NCBI GenBank assembly: GCA_013376985.1
Contig: JACABB010000010.1
Coordinates: 1-64,000 of the forward strand
Length of the DNA stretch: 64,000 nucleotides
From: Bacteroidales bacterium
GTDB lineage: Bacteria; Bacteroidota; Bacteroidia; Bacteroidales; Tenuifilaceae
Direction: 5' to 3'
Every line of letters starts with the position of its first letter. The first letter of the stretch is position 1. A program made the position numbers and the translations under genes. This document shows, one piece after another, positions 1 through 7,965 of the stretch. The notes beneath the pieces were generated by a model, which was not told the origin of the DNA, made no database searches, and worked only from the letters and a program-made list of their open reading frames with translations.

Positions 1-117
1 CCCAACTACTTGAAATGAAAATTTAAAAATGGGTGACCCAGTGCACAAAACAGGATTTTTCAACTTAAAAGTTGTCATCATTTAACTTAGGGGACACAAT
101 AACAATGAATCAAACAA

Positions 118-150
118 AAACTCCCCAAATCGGAAAATTTGGGGAGTTTT
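118..150 (-). terminator. Rho-independent terminator of tmRNA
   Basis: A 13-bp perfect stem (118-130 with 138-150, core CTCCCC/GGGGAG) lies just downstream of the tmRNA 3' end. On the minus strand it is followed by a T-rich tail (complement of 109-117). The plus strand also has a T-run after it, so it could act in both directions. Confidence 0.85.
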
Positions 151-160
151 TTGTTGTTTG

Positions 161-557
161 TGGAGCTGGAGGGAGTCGAACCCTCGTCCAAACAAGGAAC
201 CAGACTGCGTTCTACATGCTTAGCATCTCTTGATTTTCGAGGTTAGACAGGCGAAATGCGACCGAACCAACCCTTATCCTCTAGTGTTTCGCCGGGTGTT
301 AGAGGTGTCTGCCCTAGCTATCCCCGTTAGTTTGGTGTCCCATATACCGAAAACAACAGGGATGAGTTTTCGGTGAGACATCTCGTTCCCTACCGCCTAG
401 GGCAAGGAATTAAGCTAATTCGCATAGCGGATTAAGCAGCAAGAGCGTAATTTGATTCGCCTTATATAGTTTGTGTTCTGGGATTTACGAGCCAGCATCA
501 CCACGCTCGACATGCTTACAGACCCATTCTACTTGCTGTCAAAACCAGGTCAGCCCC
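161..557 (-). ncRNA. ssrA: transfer-messenger RNA (tmRNA), tag GESNYALAA
   Basis: The minus strand begins GGGGCTGACCTGGTTTTGACA (557 downward), the classical tmRNA 5' end. It finishes with a T-loop (GGTTCGACTCCC, around 170-182) and CAGCTCC, whose acceptor stem pairs with GGGGCTG (one G-U). The discriminator A is at 161; the following bases read CAA, so the terminal CCA is not encoded and must be added. The tag reading frame is at 461-432: GGC GAA TCA AAT TAC GCT CTT GCT GCT TAA, giving GESNYALAA after the tRNA-charged alanine. tmRNA with SmpB rescues stalled ribosomes and marks the truncated peptides for proteolysis. The length of about 397 nt is normal. The 5' and 3' limits are set by base pairing, not by experiment. 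Confidence 0.96.
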
Positions 558-641
558 ATGAGTCTATTGTGAAACAAAGATAATTAAAAAAGTTGACAGT
601 GGGTAGTCGACGGTTAACAGAGTAATACTGTCAACTGTTCA

Positions 642-2483
642 CTAATAATCACTATTCATAGATAGCAAAAACTCTTCGTTGTTTTGTGTTCTTATTAAAC
701 GATCGCGGAAGAACTCCATTGCCTCAACTGAATTCATATCGGTTAAGTAGTTGCGGAGTATCCAAATTTTCTGTAGAGTCTCCTTGTCAATAAGAAGATC
801 GTCTCGGCGTGTACTCGAAGCTGTAATGTCAACAGCTGGGAAAATACGCTTGTTGGATAATTTACGATCAAGTTGAAGCTCCATATTGCCAGTTCCCTTG
901 AACTCTTCAAAGATAACCTCGTCCATTTTACTACCTGTATCAGTAAGAGCTGTGGCAAGGATTGTAAGTGAGCCACCATTCTCAATATTACGAGCTGCAC
1001 CAAAAAACCGTTTAGGTTTGTGAAGTGCATTGGCATCAACACCTCCCGATAAAACTTTGCCTGATGCGGGTTGAACGGTATTGAAGGCTCTTGCTAAACG
1101 GGTAATTGAGTCGAGGAGAATTACAACATCATGGCCACACTCAACTAATCTTTTTGCTTTCTCAAGAACAATATTGGCAATTCTAACATGTCGCTCAGCG
1201 GGTTCATCAAAGGTAGAGGATATTACCTCTGCGTTTACGCTGCGTGCCATATCGGTAACCTCTTCAGGGCGTTCATCGATCAAAAGAACAATCATGTAAA
1301 CCTCTGGATGGTTTGCTGCTATTGAGTTTGCAATATCTTTTAGGAGAATGGTTTTACCTGTCTTAGGCTGAGCAACTATTAATCCCCTTTGGCCTTTACC
1401 AATAGGCGTGAACATATCTATAACCCTTGCGGATAGAATATTTTGCCCACTTCCTAGCAATGTGAATTTTTCATTAGGAAAAAGGGGAGTTAGGAAATCG
1501 AATGGCACCCTATCGCGAATCCACTCTGGGTTACGGCCATTTATTTCATTTACCTTAATTAGCGGGAAATATTTTTCTCCATCTTTTGGTGGACGAATAG
1601 TCCCGGTTACAGTATCACCTGTTTTTAAGCCAAAAAGTTTGATCTGCGATTGTGAAACATAAACATCATCAGGTGAGCTGAGATAGTTGTAGTCCGATGA
1701 TCGGAGAAAACCGTAACCATCGGGCATAATTTCTAGAACACCAGTAGTACTTACTATGCCATCAAAATCAAACCTATCGCCAGTTCTACGTTCAAACCCT
1801 TTGCGAAAATTTTGATCGCGGAATGCAGGCTTTCTTTCTCCGTCAATTGTTGTTTCAGGTTGATTTTGCTGAAAATCTTCTTTACCAACTTGTTCAGTAG
1901 GAATAGTCGATTGTATTGAATCAGCCTCTAATACAGGAGTAGTAGAAGTTTCAAATCCATCTGTGTTTTCTACTATTTGCTCAATCATAGATTCAATTTC
2001 AGGAATATCTGCGCCAAGATCAGCGTCTAGCAGAGGAACTGATAACTGTTTTTTAATCTGTGGTTTTGGACGATTAATCTGAAATGGTCTATTTTCAACC
2101 TTTGGAGTTAGTGGGTCTTCAAATGGGATATCTTTCGGAACTTCTTTCGGAGCTTCTTTTGGAATTTCAATGCGAGGTTTTTGGCTATCATTAAAAAATT
2201 CTCTTGAACCTTCTTTTGGACGTGTAAAACGTTTCCTCTTTCCACGATCTAATGCATGTTCAATTTTAGGTTGAACTTCGATAATTTGCTGTGGTTGAGT
2301 TTCTTCTTTTTTTTCTTTTAGTTTTACTTTTGATTCGCTCGCAGCATTTATTGCTTGCTGATCGAGTATACGATAGATGAGTTCTTGCTTACGCAAATTT
2401 TCTATCTTCTTGATATTCATATCTTTTGCTATATCCTTAAGTTCAGGAAGCAATTTTTTGTTTAGTTCTAAAATATCGTACAT
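642..2483 (-). CDS. rho: Transcription termination factor Rho
   Basis: Rho is a hexameric RNA helicase that terminates transcription. The 613-residue protein starts with a Rho_N helical domain (about residues 1-45). A long charged, low-complexity insertion follows (about 45-235, rich in Lys, Glu, Pro, Gln), as is usual in Bacteroidota Rho. Next comes the cold-shock-like RNA-binding domain (motif DGYGFLR, about 255) and the RecA-type ATPase with Walker A AQPKTGKT near 370, the [12 protein letters not shown] motif and [14 protein letters not shown]. Rho of E. coli is about 420 residues; the difference is the insertion. It is transcribed leftwards, divergently from the sigma-factor gene, with tmRNA downstream. 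The ATG at 2483 gives the conserved N-terminus ([12 protein letters not shown]). Confidence 0.97.
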   Translation of the reverse strand: MYDILELNKKLLPELKDIAKDMNIKKIENLRKQELIYRILDQQAINAASESKVKLKEKKEETQPQQIIEVQPKIEHALDRGKRKRFTRPKEGSREFFNDSQKPRIEIPKEAPKEVPKDIPFEDPLTPKVENRPFQINRPKPQIKKQLSVPLLDADLGADIPEIESMIEQIVENTDGFETSTTPVLEADSIQSTIPTEQVGKEDFQQNQPETTIDGERKPAFRDQNFRKGFERRTGDRFDFDGIVSTTGVLEIMPDGYGFLRSSDYNYLSSPDDVYVSQSQIKLFGLKTGDTVTGTIRPPKDGEKYFPLIKVNEINGRNPEWIRDRVPFDFLTPLFPNEKFTLLGSGQNILSARVIDMFTPIGKGQRGLIVAQPKTGKTILLKDIANSIAANHPEVYMIVLLIDERPEEVTDMARSVNAEVISSTFDEPAERHVRIANIVLEKAKRLVECGHDVVILLDSITRLARAFNTVQPASGKVLSGGVDANALHKPKRFFGAARNIENGGSLTILATALTDTGSKMDEVIFEEFKGTGNMELQLDRKLSNKRIFPAVDITASSTRRDDLLIDKETLQKIWILRNYLTDMNSVEAMEFFRDRLIRTQNNEEFLLSMNSDY

Positions 2484-2750
2484 AAAATGATCAAAAGTTT
2501 TAACTGAATTTTATTATTAGTTGGGAAAAAAAAGAATTTCGATTATAGTTTGAAAATATGAAATGGGATTAAAAAAGAGATGTAAGCGGTATTTTTTGCA
2601 ATGATAAGGATTTCCTTTCTAAAACCAAAAAAAATCAATAACTGTTTATCATTTTCTAATAAGTTTTTAAAAAAAAAGTTAATAAAAACATGATTTTTAT
2701 CAATTAATAATTAAATTCAACCATTGTTTTTCAAATCTTATTACCTGATC

Positions 2751-3614
2751 ATGAGGCAACTTAAAATTATTAAACAGGTTACTAACCGAGAGACAGTCTC
2801 ACTTGATAAATATTTACACGAGATTGGAAAAGTTGACTTACTTTCATCGGAGGAGGAGGTTAACTTTGCGCGTAAGTTAAAGGAAGGTGATGAGGAAGCT
2901 TTGAATAGACTTGTAAAGGCCAATTTGCGATTCGTGGTATCTGTAGCAAAACAATACCAAAATCAAGGACTTAGTTTGCCTGACTTGATTAACGAAGGGA
3001 ATCTTGGATTAATTAAGGCAGCACAGCGTTTCGACGAGACACGAGGCTTTAAGTTTATTTCTTATGCAGTATGGTGGATTCGACAGTCTATTCTTCAAGC
3101 TTTAGCTGAGCAATCCAGAATTGTTAAGTTACCCCTGAATAAAATAGGCTCTATAAATAAGGTTAATAAAGCTTTTGCCGAACTTGAGCAGAAATACGAG
3201 AGGGAACCATCAGTTGATGAACTAGTGGAAGTTCTGGAACTTGCTACTGATGATGTAAAAGAGGCGTTAAGGAGTTCTAATCGACATCTTTCAATGGATG
3301 CACCTTTGATTCAGGATGAGGATAGCAACATGTATGATGTAATCCTATCGCATGATTCACCATCTCCAGATAGAGGATTGCTCAACGATAGTTTAAGAAA
3401 AGAGATTGAAAGGGCTTTGGCTACTCTAACTCCTAGAGAAGGAAACATAATCCGATTGTACTTTGGATTGAATGGAAAACATCCGCATACTTTGGAGGAG
3501 ATAGGTGAGGAATTTGATCTCACTCGCGAACGTGTTCGCCAGATTAAAGAGAAGGCAATTAAGAGATTAAAACAGACCACTAGGAGTAAGATTCTGAAGA
3601 GTTATCTTGGGTAG
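2751..3614 (+). CDS. rpoD: Primary sigma-70 factor (RpoD/SigA), short Bacteroidota type
   Basis: This protein directs RNA polymerase to housekeeping promoters. I chose ATG 2751 ([14 protein letters not shown]), giving 287 residues, the standard size and N-terminus in this phylum; the frame stays open upstream to a TTG at 2724, but that adds a non-conserved stretch. Region 1.1 is absent. Region 1.2/2 is clear ([37 protein letters not shown] and [13 protein letters not shown]), followed by region 3 and region 4 ([42 protein letters not shown], the -35-recognition helix). It matches the unusual TAnnTTTG -7 elements seen in front of many genes in this window. The divergent neighbour is rho. Confidence 0.97.
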   Translation: MRQLKIIKQVTNRETVSLDKYLHEIGKVDLLSSEEEVNFARKLKEGDEEALNRLVKANLRFVVSVAKQYQNQGLSLPDLINEGNLGLIKAAQRFDETRGFKFISYAVWWIRQSILQALAEQSRIVKLPLNKIGSINKVNKAFAELEQKYEREPSVDELVEVLELATDDVKEALRSSNRHLSMDAPLIQDEDSNMYDVILSHDSPSPDRGLLNDSLRKEIERALATLTPREGNIIRLYFGLNGKHPHTLEEIGEEFDLTRERVRQIKEKAIKRLKQTTRSKILKSYLG

Positions 3615-3647
3615 TTGATAAGTTAACTTGTAATCTGAACTAGTTTT

Positions 3648-3770
3648 TAGTGTTTCGTTTATAGAACCTAAAAATTGCTAATAGCAGTAAATACTTTTTG
3701 CAGAGACTAAATATTTTTCGAAAAACTATATACTAAACACCAAACACGTTAAGTAATCAGCTGTCAATGG
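3648..3770. repeat. Diverged intergenic repeat, copy A
   Basis: The gap between rpoD and rpe aligns by eye with the gap after aroC (13955-14084). Both contain TAGTGTTT, then AAATA(C/T)TT.(C/T)TTGCA, then a GAAAAACTA(T/C)A(T/C)ACTA stretch, and end in C(A/T)..CTGTCAA. It is non-coding in all frames. Its origin is unknown; it may be a drifting low-complexity intergenic family. Confidence 0.55.
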
Positions 3771-3794
3771 GCAACCATCAACTGATCTTTTTCA

Positions 3795-3802
3795 TACCTT
3801 TG
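3795..3802 (+). promoter_or_regulatory. Bacteroidota -7 element upstream of rpe
   Basis: TACCTTTG fits the TAnnTTTG consensus of the Bacteroidota primary sigma factor and lies 15 nt before the rpe start codon, implying a very short leader. No convincing TTTG -33 element was seen. Confidence 0.5.
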
Positions 3803-3817
3803 TACAAAATCTAACAC

Positions 3818-4471
3818 ATGTCACGTTTAGTTGCTCCATCTCTACTTTCTGCTGATTTTGGCAATCTTAATAGGGATATTGAAATGGTAAATGCCAGTCA
3901 GGCCGATTGGTTTCATCTTGATATCATGGACGGGGTATTTGTTCCAAATATCTCCTTTGGTTTTCCGGTAGTTACCCAGGTTAAAAAGTTGGCGAAAAAA
4001 CCTTTGGATGTACATTTAATGATTATTGATCCCGATAGGTATCTCGAAAAATTTAAAGAAGCTGGTGCTGATATCCTTACTGTTCATTATGAGGCGTGTA
4101 CTCATTTACACAGAACTTTGTCCCAAATTCGGAATTTAGGAATGAAAGCAGGAGTTTCTGTAAATCCTCACACTCCTGTTGAACTACTGAGCGAAATTTT
4201 GGGAGAGGCTGATTTAGTTTTAATAATGTCAGTTAACCCAGGATTTGGTGGGCAAAAATTTATTGCTAATAGCTATAGAAAGATTGAGCGATTAAGAGAG
4301 ATGATTGATTCCCAAAAGCTAAGTACACTTATTGAAGTTGATGGTGGAGTTGATGCAAATAATGCATCTCAACTTTACAAAGCAGGTGCTAATATTTTAG
4401 TGGCTGGAAATGCAGTTTTTAAGGCAGAAAATCCTATTTCGGTTATAGAATCATTGAAAAAGGCTCTATAG
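3818..4471 (+). CDS. rpe: Ribulose-phosphate 3-epimerase
   Basis: The enzyme interconverts D-ribulose 5-phosphate and D-xylulose 5-phosphate in the non-oxidative pentose phosphate pathway. The 217-residue TIM barrel has the family motifs in order: APSLLSADF (substrate Ser), FHLDIMDGVFVPN with the metal-binding His and catalytic Asp (about 33-43), VHLMI, MSVNPGFGGQ (phosphate loop region) and EVDGGVD with the second catalytic Asp (about 175). Length and motifs are standard. It is a single gene with its own candidate promoter, followed by the regulatory region of the aromatic cluster. Erythrose 4-phosphate from this pathway feeds DAHP synthase, but co-regulation with the aro genes is not shown. 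Confidence 0.96.
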   Translation: MSRLVAPSLLSADFGNLNRDIEMVNASQADWFHLDIMDGVFVPNISFGFPVVTQVKKLAKKPLDVHLMIIDPDRYLEKFKEAGADILTVHYEACTHLHRTLSQIRNLGMKAGVSVNPHTPVELLSEILGEADLVLIMSVNPGFGGQKFIANSYRKIERLREMIDSQKLSTLIEVDGGVDANNASQLYKAGANILVAGNAVFKAENPISVIESLKKAL

Positions 4472-4563
4472 TCCATTTTTCTAGTTAAGTGGTTTTTTCG
4501 TATTTGTAATTACCTGTAAATAAAACAGTTATTTTTAAATTCATATTGTTTTCTTGATTTTTA

Positions 4564-4594
4564 TTTGTTTGTATGAATAAATAATTTAATATTG
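4564..4594 (+). promoter_or_regulatory. Promoter of the aromatic operon leader (TTTG-N19-TAATATTG)
   Basis: TTTG at 4564-4567 is separated by 19 nt from TAATATTG at 4587-4594. This is the spacing of Bacteroidota promoters (TTTG, 19-21 nt, TAnnTTTG) with one mismatch in the -7 box. It would start transcription a few bases before the first leader peptide (ATG 4613). No comparable promoter was seen between the two attenuators (4755-4829), which suggests both belong to one transcript. Confidence 0.6.
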
Positions 4595-4612
4595 CATTCA
4601 ATAATAGGCACT

Positions 4613-4693
4613 ATGATTTCGCACAATACAAATTTTTTTGCCAGTTACTTTTACTTCTACTTTTACGAAAGCAGGGGCTTGGCAATTGTGTGA
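4613..4693 (+). CDS. Leader peptide 1 of the aromatic operon (26 aa, Phe/Tyr-rich)
   Basis: ATG 4613 opens a 26-codon frame ending in TGA (4691-4693). The middle encodes FF (codons 8-9), then Ala-Ser, then YFYFYFY (codons 12-18): five Phe and four Tyr within 11 codons. There is no Trp. Such a run has no structural purpose in a 26-residue peptide but is the signature of a ribosome-stalling leader that senses charged tRNA-Phe and tRNA-Tyr. Codons 20-24 (4671-4682, GCAGGGGCTTGG) are complementary to the 5' arm of the following terminator (4727-4737, CCAAGCCCTGC; 11 pairs with one bulged G), forming an antiterminator. It lies 376 nt before pheA. Function is inferred from arrangement, which is very close to classical attenuators. 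Confidence 0.85.
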   Translation: MISHNTNFFASYFYFYFYESRGLAIV

Positions 4694-4728
4694 AATTTGG
4701 AGATGAAATAAAAAACACAAAATAAACC

Positions 4729-4754
4729 AAGCCCTGCAGATGCGGGGCTTTTTT
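4729..4754 (+). terminator. Attenuator 1: intrinsic terminator of leader 1
   Basis: AAGCCCTGCA (4729-4738) pairs with TGCGGGGCTT (4741-4750) over 10 bp (one G-U), followed by a run of six T (4749-4754). Its 5' arm overlaps the segment that can instead pair with leader codons 20-24 (4671-4682), so terminator and antiterminator exclude one another. It sits inside the 5' region of the pheA operon, where an unconditional terminator would make no sense. Confidence 0.88.
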
Positions 4755-4829
4755 ATTTTTAAGCAGATTCTAAATATCAAACATAATACAAAGGATAGAA
4801 ATACTGAACAAACAAACATTAGACAGTAG

Positions 4830-4898
4830 ATGAACAATATAGGCAGAATATATTACTTTTTCTATTACTTTTTTTATCGCCAAAACTCTGGGGACTAA
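4830..4898 (+). CDS. Leader peptide 2 of the aromatic operon (22 aa, nine consecutive Tyr/Phe codons)
   Basis: ATG 4830 opens a 22-codon frame ending in TAA (4896-4898). Codons 8-16 (4851-4877) read YYFFYYFFY without interruption: five Tyr and four Phe. The tail encodes RQNSGD; its bases 4886-4895 (CTCTGGGGAC) can pair with the 5' half and loop of the second terminator (GTCCCC 4940-4945, then AGAG 4949-4952). A ribosome stalled on the aromatic codons would leave this segment free and allow antitermination. A ribosome at the stop codon would cover it and allow termination. It is 91 nt before pheA. The peptide is distinct in sequence from leader 1, though the design is the same. Confidence 0.88.
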   Translation: MNNIGRIYYFFYYFFYRQNSGD

Positions 4899-4933
4899 AA
4901 GCATTGTGTAGAAAAAGTAGATTGAAAATACGC

Positions 4934-4965
4934 AAAGAGGTCCCCGGAAGAGGGCCTCTTTTTTT
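4934..4965 (+). terminator. Attenuator 2: intrinsic terminator of leader 2
   Basis: AAAGAGG-T-CCC (4934-4944) pairs with GGG-CCTCTTT (4952-4961) with one bulged T and a 7-nt loop, followed by a T-run to 4965. It ends 23 nt before the pheA start codon. The alternative pairing with 4886-4895 would dissolve it. Together with attenuator 1 it makes a double block before the operon. Confidence 0.9.
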
Positions 4966-4988
4966 GTTCAATAATATCAAATTTTAAA

Positions 4989-5858
4989 ATGAAAAAAATT
5001 ATATCGATTCAGGGTATTAAAGGGGCTTTCCATCAGGAGGCAGCGATTGAATATTTTGGTTCAGAGATAGAAATCCTTGAATGCATTACCTTTCAAGAGC
5101 TTGTGAATTCAGTGGAAAAGGGTAAAGCCTCCTTCGGAGTTATGGCGATTGAGAATTCTTTGGTGGGTAGCATCCTTCCTAATTATGCTCTTATAAGAGA
5201 ATCATCATTGAGAATAACAGGAGAAATATACCTCAGAATAGTTCAGAATCTTATTGCATTATTAGGTGAGACGGTTGATTCAATAAATGAGGTTCGCTCA
5301 CATCCTATGGCATTGGCGCAGTGTACCGATTTTTTTAAAAACTGCCCATCAATTAAACTTGTAGAGAGCGAAGATACTGCCTTAAGTGCTAAGCAAATTG
5401 CAGAGCATAACTTGAAAGGGGTTGCGACAGTAGCAAGTAAAAACGCAGCATTAGAGTATGGTCTTGATATTATTGAACCAACAATTGAATCGAACAAAGA
5501 GAACTATACCAGATTTTTGATTCTTGAGAAAAAATCTTCTAAAGAGGTTGCCGATGCATCGAATAAAGCAAGCATAACATTTACCGCAAAACATCGACCC
5601 AGTAGTCTGTTTCATATTCTACAACCTTTTGCAGATTATGGAATAAATCTGACTATGCTACAATCCCTTCCAATGGTTGGAAAGAAATGGGAGTATATAT
5701 TCCATGCAGATTTAGTTTTTGCCACTCTTCCCCAGTTATATCAGGCACTTAAAATTGTAAGGAAACATGCGTCAACATTAGATATTCTGGGTATTTATAA
5801 AAGTCAAAATTTGACTGATAATAATCAAGACATCACCGAGCAAGAAATTCTAAACTAA
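4989..5858 (+). CDS. pheA: Prephenate dehydratase (monofunctional PheA)
   Basis: This enzyme converts prephenate to phenylpyruvate, the committed step to phenylalanine. The 289-residue protein has the periplasmic-binding-like catalytic domain (IQGIKGAFHQEAA at the N-terminus; FGVMAIENSLVGS; TRFLIL near residue 175) and a C-terminal ACT regulatory domain (about 195-270). No chorismate mutase domain is attached; that activity is in the DAHP synthase two genes on. In the ACT domain the usual ESRP phenylalanine-binding motif reads QSLP (GINLTMLQSLP), so Phe feedback may differ. It is the first gene after the two Phe/Tyr attenuators, 12 nt before the aminotransferase. Confidence 0.96.
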   Translation: MKKIISIQGIKGAFHQEAAIEYFGSEIEILECITFQELVNSVEKGKASFGVMAIENSLVGSILPNYALIRESSLRITGEIYLRIVQNLIALLGETVDSINEVRSHPMALAQCTDFFKNCPSIKLVESEDTALSAKQIAEHNLKGVATVASKNAALEYGLDIIEPTIESNKENYTRFLILEKKSSKEVADASNKASITFTAKHRPSSLFHILQPFADYGINLTMLQSLPMVGKKWEYIFHADLVFATLPQLYQALKIVRKHASTLDILGIYKSQNLTDNNQDITEQEILN

Positions 5859-5870
5859 TAAACTAGAAAT

Positions 5871-7040
5871 ATGGAAATGCAAACCGCAAGGAGAATAGAA
5901 GATGTTCAGGAATACTATTTCTCAAAAAAAAGAATAGAACTTGAATCTCTTTCAAATCAAGGCGTTAAAATTATTAATCTAGGAATTGGAAGCCCAGATC
6001 TTGCTCCGCCAACCGAAATGCTTGAAGTTTTAGCAAAAGAGAGTTATAAAGATGGCAATCACGGCTATCAGGGGTATAGAGGTGCGGATGAACTCCGTAA
6101 TGCAATCTCTGAATGGTACACCAAATACTATAGCGTTAAGCTTGATTATAATACTGAGGTTCTCCCGTTAATGGGTTCAAAAGAGGGAATCATGCATTTG
6201 AGTATGGCATTTTTGAATGAAGGGGATAAGGTTTTGGTGCCTAACCCTGGATATCCAGTATATCGAATTGCTTCTCAGATGGCTGGTGCAGAGGTATTGG
6301 ATTACTTGTTAAAGGAAGAAAATGGGTATTTTCCTGATTTTGAAGAAATCGAGAAGCAAAACCTTAAAGGTGTTAAGCTGATGTGGGTAAACTATCCTAA
6401 TATGCCGACAGGCACAAAGCCCAACATCTCGCTTTTCGAACGTCTTGTTGAATTTGGACAAAAGCATGGAATTTTAATCTGTCATGATAATCCGTATAGT
6501 TTTATTCTAAACCAAAAACCTTTATCGATACTTCAGGTAGATGGCGCTCATGATGTGGTTATTGAGCTGAATTCCTTGAGCAAATCGCACAACATGGCTG
6601 GTTGGAGAGTTGGTATGATGGTAGGCAAGACCGATTTGCTTTCAAAAGTTTTAAGATTTAAAACAAATATGGATTCAGGAATGCCACTTCCAGTTCAACT
6701 TGCAGCCGTGGCTGCATTGGGATGTGGAAAGGACTGGTATGTAAATCTTAATGCTGAATACAAAATTCGACAGGAAATTGTAAAACAGATTGCAGGTGAA
6801 CTAGACTGCACCTTCAATCCAGAGCAAAGCGGGTTATTTCTATGGGCAAAGATTCCTTCTTATATAGTTGAATCGGAAGCCTTTTCTGGTGAAATTCTAA
6901 AACAAACGGGAGTATTCATTACCCCCGGAACGGTGTTTGGTAGCAATGGCGAAGATTTTATTAGGATTTCGCTTTGTTCGGATATCAATACACTTAACGA
7001 AGTGCTATTTAGAGTGAGGTTATTTAATATTTTTAGATAA
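5871..7040 (+). CDS. PLP-dependent class I/II aminotransferase, probably aromatic
   Basis: A 389-residue fold-type I aminotransferase. The PLP-binding lysine is in LNSLSKSHNMAGWRVG (about residue 240), with the conserved NPGYPVY, NYPNMPTG and CHDNPYS motifs and the C-terminal arginine region FIRISLC. Its place between prephenate dehydratase and prephenate dehydrogenase suggests that it makes phenylalanine and tyrosine from phenylpyruvate and 4-hydroxyphenylpyruvate with glutamate as donor. By sequence alone it could also be an aspartate or LL-diaminopimelate aminotransferase relative; the operon context decides. It ends 4 nt before tyrA, so translation is probably coupled. Confidence 0.88.
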   Translation: MEMQTARRIEDVQEYYFSKKRIELESLSNQGVKIINLGIGSPDLAPPTEMLEVLAKESYKDGNHGYQGYRGADELRNAISEWYTKYYSVKLDYNTEVLPLMGSKEGIMHLSMAFLNEGDKVLVPNPGYPVYRIASQMAGAEVLDYLLKEENGYFPDFEEIEKQNLKGVKLMWVNYPNMPTGTKPNISLFERLVEFGQKHGILICHDNPYSFILNQKPLSILQVDGAHDVVIELNSLSKSHNMAGWRVGMMVGKTDLLSKVLRFKTNMDSGMPLPVQLAAVAALGCGKDWYVNLNAEYKIRQEIVKQIAGELDCTFNPEQSGLFLWAKIPSYIVESEAFSGEILKQTGVFITPGTVFGSNGEDFIRISLCSDINTLNEVLFRVRLFNIFR

Positions 7041-7044
7041 AGGG

Positions 7045-7965
7045 ATGAAAAATATTTCGATAGTTGGAACGGGATTAATCGGTTGCTCAATTGCCATGGG
7101 GGTTAAAGGGATGTTCAAGTGCATCGCAGGGTTTGATATCAATCAACAAAATATTGATTATGCAATTAATGCTGGAATAATCGACGAATCATGGACAATT
7201 GAAAGAATTGCTTATGAGTCGGATGTTATAATAGTTGCAATTCCTGTTGATGCTGCTATTCCTATCGTTTATGATCTTTTAAGTAAAATTAAGGTTGATG
7301 CAGTTATAATAGATGTTGGATCTACAAAATTATCGATATGTAGGGCTGTTCAGAATCATCCAAACAGAAAGAATTTTGTTGCTGCTCACCCAATGGCTGG
7401 TTCCGAAATTGGAGGACCACAGGGTTCTGGTGGAAATCTCTTTAAAGGTAAAAAATCAATTATTTGTCAGGCTGAACTATCCTCCAAACTTGCTATTCAA
7501 TGTGCTGAGGAGATATTCAGAGTGCTGGGAATGGAGGTTGAATATATAGATGAAGAAAGGCACGATAGCCTTGTTTCACTGGTTTCACATCTTCCACAAA
7601 TTGTATCATATGGAATAGCCAGTACGGTGGGTTGTTCTATAGATGTAAATCACCAATGGTTTGATATTGCAGCGAGTGGGTTTGATTCAACTACACGTTT
7701 AGCAAAAAGCCCATTAGAGGTTTGGATTCCAATTCTTATTCAAAATAAAGAGTATATCAGTCAAAACTTGCAACTTTTTATTCATCAGATTGAAATTATG
7801 AAAGAGTTGATTGAATCTGAGAACATCGAAGCATTGAATCAATTTATTTGTCAATCACAAGCAGTACGAGAAAAATTTGATAATAATATAAAAAATAAAA
7901 AAAATGGAAACAAAACCATTAACAGATTTGGTACCACCGAGGCTGTGGTTGCCAGAGTTGAATAG
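7045..7965 (+). CDS. tyrA: Prephenate dehydrogenase
   Basis: The enzyme makes 4-hydroxyphenylpyruvate from prephenate with NAD(P)+. The N-terminal Rossmann motif is ISIVGTGLIGCSIAMGVKG (GxGxxG). VIIDVGSTK and VAAHPMAGSEIGGPQ (catalytic His and active-site loop, about residues 112-125) follow, then the dimerisation region with SLVSHLPQIVSYG. The 306 residues fit the family. The last 21 codons overlap the start of the next gene (7904) by 62 nt. The overlap begins at a run of eight A, and this C-terminal tail is Asn/Lys-rich, so the true end could be nearer 7900 if the A-run hides an indel or slippage. It is a member of the attenuator-controlled cluster. Confidence 0.95.
   Translation: MKNISIVGTGLIGCSIAMGVKGMFKCIAGFDINQQNIDYAINAGIIDESWTIERIAYESDVIIVAIPVDAAIPIVYDLLSKIKVDAVIIDVGSTKLSICRAVQNHPNRKNFVAAHPMAGSEIGGPQGSGGNLFKGKKSIICQAELSSKLAIQCAEEIFRVLGMEVEYIDEERHDSLVSLVSHLPQIVSYGIASTVGCSIDVNHQWFDIAASGFDSTTRLAKSPLEVWIPILIQNKEYISQNLQLFIHQIEIMKELIESENIEALNQFICQSQAVREKFDNNIKNKKNGNKTINRFGTTEAVVARVE

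Noticed and set aside
4598-4837. 79-residue frame on the minus strand across the attenuator region
   Set aside because: It is the antisense shadow of the leader peptides and terminator; composition is that of the complementary strand and no conserved feature is seen.
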